DNA of 36,303 nt, from contig JAEZZZ010000082.1 of NCBI GenBank assembly GCA_023418255.1, forward strand, positions 1 through 36,303, in the 5' to 3' direction. The notes under the pieces were generated by a model. The model saw nothing but the letters and a program-made list of their open reading frames with translations. It did no database searches and was not told the DNA's origin. The stretch's first letter is position 1. Each line of letters opens with the position of its first letter. Below, piece by piece: positions 32,677 through 36,303 of the stretch. Origin of the DNA: Bacteroidota bacterium. Lineage in GTDB: Bacteria > Bacteroidota > Bacteroidia > Bacteroidales > Dysgonomonadaceae. The translations under genes were made by a program, and so were the position numbers.

Positions 32677-32937
32677 ATGTCTTCACGAAAAAACTTTGCA
32701 TTAAGCAAAATAAATTTGATTATTTGTGGTGTTGCGGTACTGTTTATCATCGCCGGATTCCTTCTGATGAGTGGCTCGGCGACTACTGCCGAAACAGGTT
32801 TTAATCCTGATATTTTCAGTGCACGTCGCATTCGCGTGGCACCTGTTGTGTGCCTGATAGGTTTTGTATTGATGATTGTAGGAATTCTTTATCCTGCAAA
32901 AACCAACGATGGAAATAGCGAAACGTCGAAACAATAA
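32677..32937 (+). CDS. DUF3098 family small membrane protein
   Basis: The 86 residues have two membrane segments (about 12-31, INLIICGVAVLFIIAGFLLM, and 53-71). Between them is the DUF3098 motif FNPDIFSARRIRVAPVVCLIGF. The family is restricted mainly to Bacteroidota and regularly lies between ftsX and uppP, as here (30 and 15 bases away). Function is unknown; the context points to cell envelope or division. Confidence 0.88.
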   Translation: MSSRKNFALSKINLIICGVAVLFIIAGFLLMSGSATTAETGFNPDIFSARRIRVAPVVCLIGFVLMIVGILYPAKTNDGNSETSKQ

Positions 32938-32952
32938 TTCTCTTTTTGATTT

Positions 32953-33753
32953 ATGAGCATAATTGAATCGATTATTCTTGGTGTTTTACAAGGATTAACG
33001 GAGTATTTGCCGGTGAGCAGTAGCGGACATCTCGCCATCGGGTCGGCTTTGTTTGGTATTCAACCGGAAGAAAATCTCACATTTACCATCGTCGTACATA
33101 TTGCAACCGTGCTGAGTACCGTTGTTATCTTATGGAAAGAGATTGCATGGATTTTCAAAGGATTATTCTCCTTTAAGTTGAACGACGAAACACGCTATGT
33201 GTTCAATATCCTTATTTCCATGATTCCCATCGGCATCATAGGTTTCTTTTTTAAAGACAAAGTCGAATTGGCTTTTGCTTCGGGCTTAACGCTTGTGGGT
33301 TGCATGTTGCTCTTGACGGCACTCTTACTCGCTTTTTCATACTATTATAAACCCAAAGAAAAGGAAAAAATTAGTCCACTTGATGCGTTCATCATCGGCA
33401 TTGCGCAAGCACTTGCCGTTCTTCCCGGGCTTTCACGCTCCGGTTCAACCATTGCCACCGGCTTGATGTTAGGAAACAAAAAAACGAATCTGGCACAATT
33501 CTCTTTTCTGATGGTAATTCCACCCATTTTAGGTGAAGCTCTTTTAGACAGTATCAAGATGATACAAGGCGTAGAGTTCGTCGGATCCATATCAAATGCT
33601 TCTTTAATTGCCGGTTTCATTGCGGCATTTGTATCCGGCTGCATCGCTTGTAAATGGATGATATCCATTGTACGCAAAGGAAAACTTATCTATTTTGCCA
33701 TGTACTGTTCTATTGTGGGATTGGCAACGCTTCTATTCTCATTGTTCGGTTGA
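32953..33753 (+). CDS. uppP: Undecaprenyl-diphosphatase
   Basis: UppP (BacA) dephosphorylates undecaprenyl diphosphate to recycle the lipid carrier for peptidoglycan and other glycans. The 266-residue membrane protein has about eight hydrophobic segments and both signature motifs. GLTEYLPVSSSGH with Glu17 lies at residues 14-26, and PGLSRSGSTIATGLMLG with the catalytic Arg/Ser region lies near 159-175. Length is standard. It lies 15 bases after DUF3098 and 17 bases before truB, so the three are clearly in one transcript. Confidence 0.96.
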   Translation: MSIIESIILGVLQGLTEYLPVSSSGHLAIGSALFGIQPEENLTFTIVVHIATVLSTVVILWKEIAWIFKGLFSFKLNDETRYVFNILISMIPIGIIGFFFKDKVELAFASGLTLVGCMLLLTALLLAFSYYYKPKEKEKISPLDAFIIGIAQALAVLPGLSRSGSTIATGLMLGNKKTNLAQFSFLMVIPPILGEALLDSIKMIQGVEFVGSISNASLIAGFIAAFVSGCIACKWMISIVRKGKLIYFAMYCSIVGLATLLFSLFG

Positions 33754-33770
33754 TAGCAAAACAGATGATA

Positions 33771-34484
33771 ATGGAGAAAAAAGAAAGAGATTTTATTGAA
33801 GGCGAAATTTTATATATCGACAAACCTCTCAATTGGACATCGTTTCGAGTGGTAAACGTGGTGCGAGCAAAACTGTGTCGACGACTGCGCATCAAAAAAC
33901 TAAAAGTGGGACACGCCGGCACGCTAGACCCATTAGCTACAGGCGTTATGATTCTTTGCACCGGAAAGAAAACCAAACAGATAGAGTCGCTTCAAACGCT
34001 GACTAAAGAATATGTTGCCGACATTCGTCTGGGAGCTACCACACCGTCGTTTGATTTAGAAACAGAAATCGATGGAGTATTTGAAACAAAACACATTACA
34101 CCCGAAACAGTTGAAAACTGCTTGCAATCATTCATTGGAGAGATTCATCAAGTGCCGCCTGTCTATTCAGCATGTAAGGTAGATGGCAAACGTGCCTACG
34201 AATTTGCACGAAATAATCAAGAGGTTGAACTAAAAGCAAAGTTATTGGTTATAGATGATATTGAGCTTGTATCATGCAATCTTCCGGACATAAAGATAAG
34301 AGTTGTGTGCAGCAAAGGCACCTACATTCGAGCCTTGGCGCGCGATATTGGAAAAGCGCTTGACAGCGGTGCACATTTAACAGGTTTAGTTCGCACAAGG
34401 GTAGGAGATATCACGCTTGATAAATGTCTTAAAACAGATGAGTTGGACAACTTTTTTACGGCTTGCATATCGCAACATACGTAA
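33771..34484 (+). CDS. truB: tRNA pseudouridine-55 synthase
   Basis: TruB makes pseudouridine 55 in the T-loop of tRNAs. ATG codons at 33765 and 33771 are both possible; the longer frame from 33654 overlaps uppP and is rejected. The 237-residue protein has IDKPLNWTSFRVVNVVR, the catalytic motif HAGTLDPLATGVMI (Asp53), VPPVYSACKVDGKRAYEFAR and CSKGTYIRALARDIG. All are family hallmarks. The C-terminal PUA-like extension of longer TruBs is absent, as is common in Bacteroidota. It is followed by queA after 39 bases. Confidence 0.95.
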   Translation: MEKKERDFIEGEILYIDKPLNWTSFRVVNVVRAKLCRRLRIKKLKVGHAGTLDPLATGVMILCTGKKTKQIESLQTLTKEYVADIRLGATTPSFDLETEIDGVFETKHITPETVENCLQSFIGEIHQVPPVYSACKVDGKRAYEFARNNQEVELKAKLLVIDDIELVSCNLPDIKIRVVCSKGTYIRALARDIGKALDSGAHLTGLVRTRVGDITLDKCLKTDELDNFFTACISQHT

Positions 34485-34523
34485 CCACAAAAATGTCAGT
34501 ATATCAATATTTTACAATAATAT

Positions 34524-35573
34524 ATGAAACTTTCCCAATTTAAATTTAATTTGCCGAATGAACTCATTGCAAAATATCCGGCAAAACATAGAGATGAGTC
34601 AAAACTGATGGTCGTCAATAGAAAAAGCGGTAAGGTCGAACATCGAGTTTTTAAAGATATCCTTGATTATTTTGACGAGAAAGATTTCTTTCTTTTCAAT
34701 AATACAAAAGTTTTTCCTGCCCGTCTATATGGAAAAAAAGAGAAAACAGGCGCCAGCATTGAGGTTTTTTTGCTACGTGAACTGAAACCTGAACAACACT
34801 TGTGGGACGTGCTAGTAAACCCCGCGCGCAAAATACGTATCGGGAACAAACTCTATTTTGGTGAAAACGAAGAACTCGTAGCTGAAGTGATCGATAACAC
34901 CACATCCAGAGGGAGAACGCTGCGATTTTTGTATGATGGCGACTATGATGAGTTTAAAAAGTTATTATTTTCCATTGGAAAAACGCCCATCCCTGAATAT
35001 CTGGAACGCGAAGCTGAATCGGAAGACGAAGAGCGATATCAAAACATCTTTGCCGAAGAAGAAGGAGCTGTGGTGGCACCGGCAGCCGGATTGCATTTTA
35101 GCCGCGAACTAATGAAACGAATTCAGATTAAGGGAATAGACTATGGATTTCTTACATTGCACAACGGTTTGGGAGCCTATCGCAAAATTGATGTGGAAGA
35201 TTTGACCAAGCATAAAATGGATTCTGAAAAAATCATCATCACACAAGAGGTTTGTGACAGAGTGAATATAGCCAAAGATAATGAACATAAAGTGTGTGCC
35301 GTTGGCACATCCGTTCTTCGTGCCATAGAAACCACCGTAAGCACCGATGGGCATTTGAAGCCCACAGTTGAATGGACTAATAGGTTTATTTTTCCACCCT
35401 ACGAGTTTACACTTCCCGACGCGTTAATCACAAACCTAAACCTGCCATACTCAACACTCTTGATGATGGCATGTGCCTTTGGTGGATACGAAACCATAAT
35501 GGATGCCTATAAAGTCGCCGTCAAAGAGAAATATCGGTTTGGCGCATACGGAGATGCTCTGCTTATCATTTGA
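34524..35573 (+). CDS. queA: S-adenosylmethionine:tRNA ribosyltransferase-isomerase
   Basis: QueA transfers and rearranges the ribosyl part of SAM onto preQ1 in tRNA to make epoxyqueuosine. The 349 residues show DYFDEKDFFLFNNTKVFPAR, VLVNPARKIRIG, VVAPAAGLHFSRELMKRI, LHNGLGAYRKIDVEDLTKHK and the C-terminal YKVAVKEKYRFGAYGDALLI. All are diagnostic. It is the last gene of the cca-ftsX-uppP-truB run. A truncated IS4-family transposase begins 126 bases after its stop. Confidence 0.96.
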   Translation: MKLSQFKFNLPNELIAKYPAKHRDESKLMVVNRKSGKVEHRVFKDILDYFDEKDFFLFNNTKVFPARLYGKKEKTGASIEVFLLRELKPEQHLWDVLVNPARKIRIGNKLYFGENEELVAEVIDNTTSRGRTLRFLYDGDYDEFKKLLFSIGKTPIPEYLEREAESEDEERYQNIFAEEEGAVVAPAAGLHFSRELMKRIQIKGIDYGFLTLHNGLGAYRKIDVEDLTKHKMDSEKIIITQEVCDRVNIAKDNEHKVCAVGTSVLRAIETTVSTDGHLKPTVEWTNRFIFPPYEFTLPDALITNLNLPYSTLLMMACAFGGYETIMDAYKVAVKEKYRFGAYGDALLII

Positions 35574-35627
35574 GCAATTTTTATATGATAAATCACTATT
35601 GTCCGATAAAAAATACTCCAAAGTGCA

Positions 35628-35651
35628 GGGATAAAAATAAATTTTCATCCC
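35628..35651 (+). terminator. Imperfect palindrome after queA
   Basis: GGGATAAAAAT and its near-complement ATTTTCATCCC form an imperfect AT-rich stem 54 bases after the queA stop. It is followed by CTTACGCTTTTTTAG. It could end queA transcription or belong to the left part of the insertion sequence. Confidence 0.35.
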
Positions 35652-35699
35652 TTACGCTTTTTTAGTAGTTTTGTGTTCTCTATAACTCAAATACCTACA

Positions 35700-36303
35700 A
35701 TGAGCAAAAATACACATTTTTTCGGACAATCTGTTTTCGGACAGCTAATTTCTTTGATTGATAACTCTGTTATTACCCGAAACAGCATTAAACACAATGC
35801 CGACCGATACATAAAGAAGTTCACAACTAAAGACCATTTGATAAGTATGCTCTTTGGCGTATTTGCAAAAGTCACATCTTTGCGTGAAGTATCCGGAGCA
35901 ATGCTTGGATTATCGGGCAAAACAAAACACTTTCAATTAAGCAGCCTTCCCTACCGCAGCACCCTTTCGGATGCAAATAAACGCAGAACATCGGATGTTT
36001 TTGCCGGTATTTACAACGATTTATTCAAACAATACCATTATCTGTTTTCGGACAGCCGAATAAAACAGGTAATTAACAAACAGATAGAAATCTTTGACAG
36101 CACCACCATCAGCTTGTTTGAAGACATCCTCAAGTGTGTAGGACGAATGCCTGCAAACGGCAAACGCAAAGGCGGAATAAAAATGCATACGGTTATTAAT
36201 GTCGATGAAATGGTTCCAAAGATGGTTTGGTTTACGCGTGCCGCAACACACGACCACTATCTTTTAGAGAAACTCAAATTTGACCCCAATACCATTTATG
36301 TTT
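35700..36303 (+). CDS. IS4-family transposase with DUF4372-type N-terminus, truncated by the window end
   Basis: The ATG at 35700 opens a frame that is still open at the last base (201 residues). The N-terminal part (FGQSVFGQLISLIDNSVITR, then HLISMLFGVFAKVTSLREV) matches the DUF4372 domain found at the start of many Bacteroidota IS4 transposases. LPYRSTLSDANKRRT and IFDSTTISLF follow, the latter holding the first catalytic aspartate (Asp133) of the DDE triad. KGGIKMHTVINVDEMVPKMV follows, as in the family. The second aspartate and the glutamate lie beyond the window. Nothing in the visible part is broken. Confidence 0.9.
   Translation, partial: MSKNTHFFGQSVFGQLISLIDNSVITRNSIKHNADRYIKKFTTKDHLISMLFGVFAKVTSLREVSGAMLGLSGKTKHFQLSSLPYRSTLSDANKRRTSDVFAGIYNDLFKQYHYLFSDSRIKQVINKQIEIFDSTTISLFEDILKCVGRMPANGKRKGGIKMHTVINVDEMVPKMVWFTRAATHDHYLLEKLKFDPNTIYV

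Larger units (their letters stand above)
35600..36303 (+). mobile_element. Left part of an IS4-family insertion sequence
   Basis: The transposase gene at 35700 and a sequence TGTCCGATAA at 35600, which resembles TGTCCGAAAA words repeated inverted inside the gene, suggest that the element starts near 35600. The true terminal repeat, target duplication and right end are outside the window or cannot be fixed from one end. Confidence 0.5.

Noticed and set aside
33654..33764. Longer truB reading frame starting inside uppP
   Set aside because: The added residues are not TruB-like and overlap uppP coding sequence by 100 bases.

Overview
The window is chromosomal DNA of a member of the Bacteroidota, most likely order Bacteroidales. 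This rests on the gene families present (BtuG- and DUF4465-type B12 lipoproteins, DUF4988, DUF3098, an HU-like protein, a secreted GH92 mannosidase), on lipoproteins with acidic residues just after the lipobox cysteine, on promoters of the TTTG-N~20-TAnnTTTG type, and on the near absence of Shine-Dalgarno sequences. Genus cannot be resolved by eye.

Layout. (1) 1-5200, plus strand: the 3' end of a NUDIX-type transcriptional regulator, then carA-carB (carbamoyl-phosphate synthase). (2) 5235-12515, plus strand: a secreted GH92 alpha-mannosidase, then a tight cluster of a DoxX membrane protein, two Tat-type Gfo/Idh/MocA oxidoreductases and a DUF1080 lipoprotein (3-keto-disaccharide hydrolase family). 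The cluster looks like an envelope 3-keto-glycoside cleavage unit. (3) 12809-14952, minus strand: an AspT/YidE-type transporter preceded by a complete cobalamin riboswitch whose promoter abuts its P1 stem. (4) 15035-29146, minus strand: a large vitamin B12 acquisition locus. A second cobalamin riboswitch precedes btuB and btuG (overlapping ATGA). Then come a PKD-type surface lipoprotein, a W/G-rich lipoprotein, a DUF4988/collagen-like/beta-propeller lipoprotein, a second PKD-type lipoprotein, a BtuH-like DUF4465 lipoprotein, a third PKD-type lipoprotein, an HU-like protein and a DUF6580 membrane protein. (5) 29268-36303: a minus-strand lipoprotein, then the plus-strand housekeeping cluster cca, ftsX, DUF3098, uppP, truB, queA, and a truncated IS4-family transposase running off the window.

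The most interesting part is the B12 locus. Besides the known BtuB/BtuG pair and a BtuH-type protein it carries five further predicted surface lipoproteins. Three are paralogues sharing an uncharacterised C-terminal domain, which is a good candidate for a new B12 surface-scavenging component. The locus also carries scars of rearrangement. A 73-nt fossil of a second btuG 3' end lies at 20566-20638; it encodes exactly the same last 23 residues as the intact gene, with only synonymous changes. A 34-codon lipoprotein stub at 16284-16388 looks like the broken start of a fourth PKD-type lipoprotein. The B12 riboswitch in front of a YidE-type transporter and the neighbouring DUF6580 gene suggest possible inner-membrane partners, since no btuFCD genes are visible here.

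No tRNA or rRNA genes, CRISPR arrays or prophage were seen.
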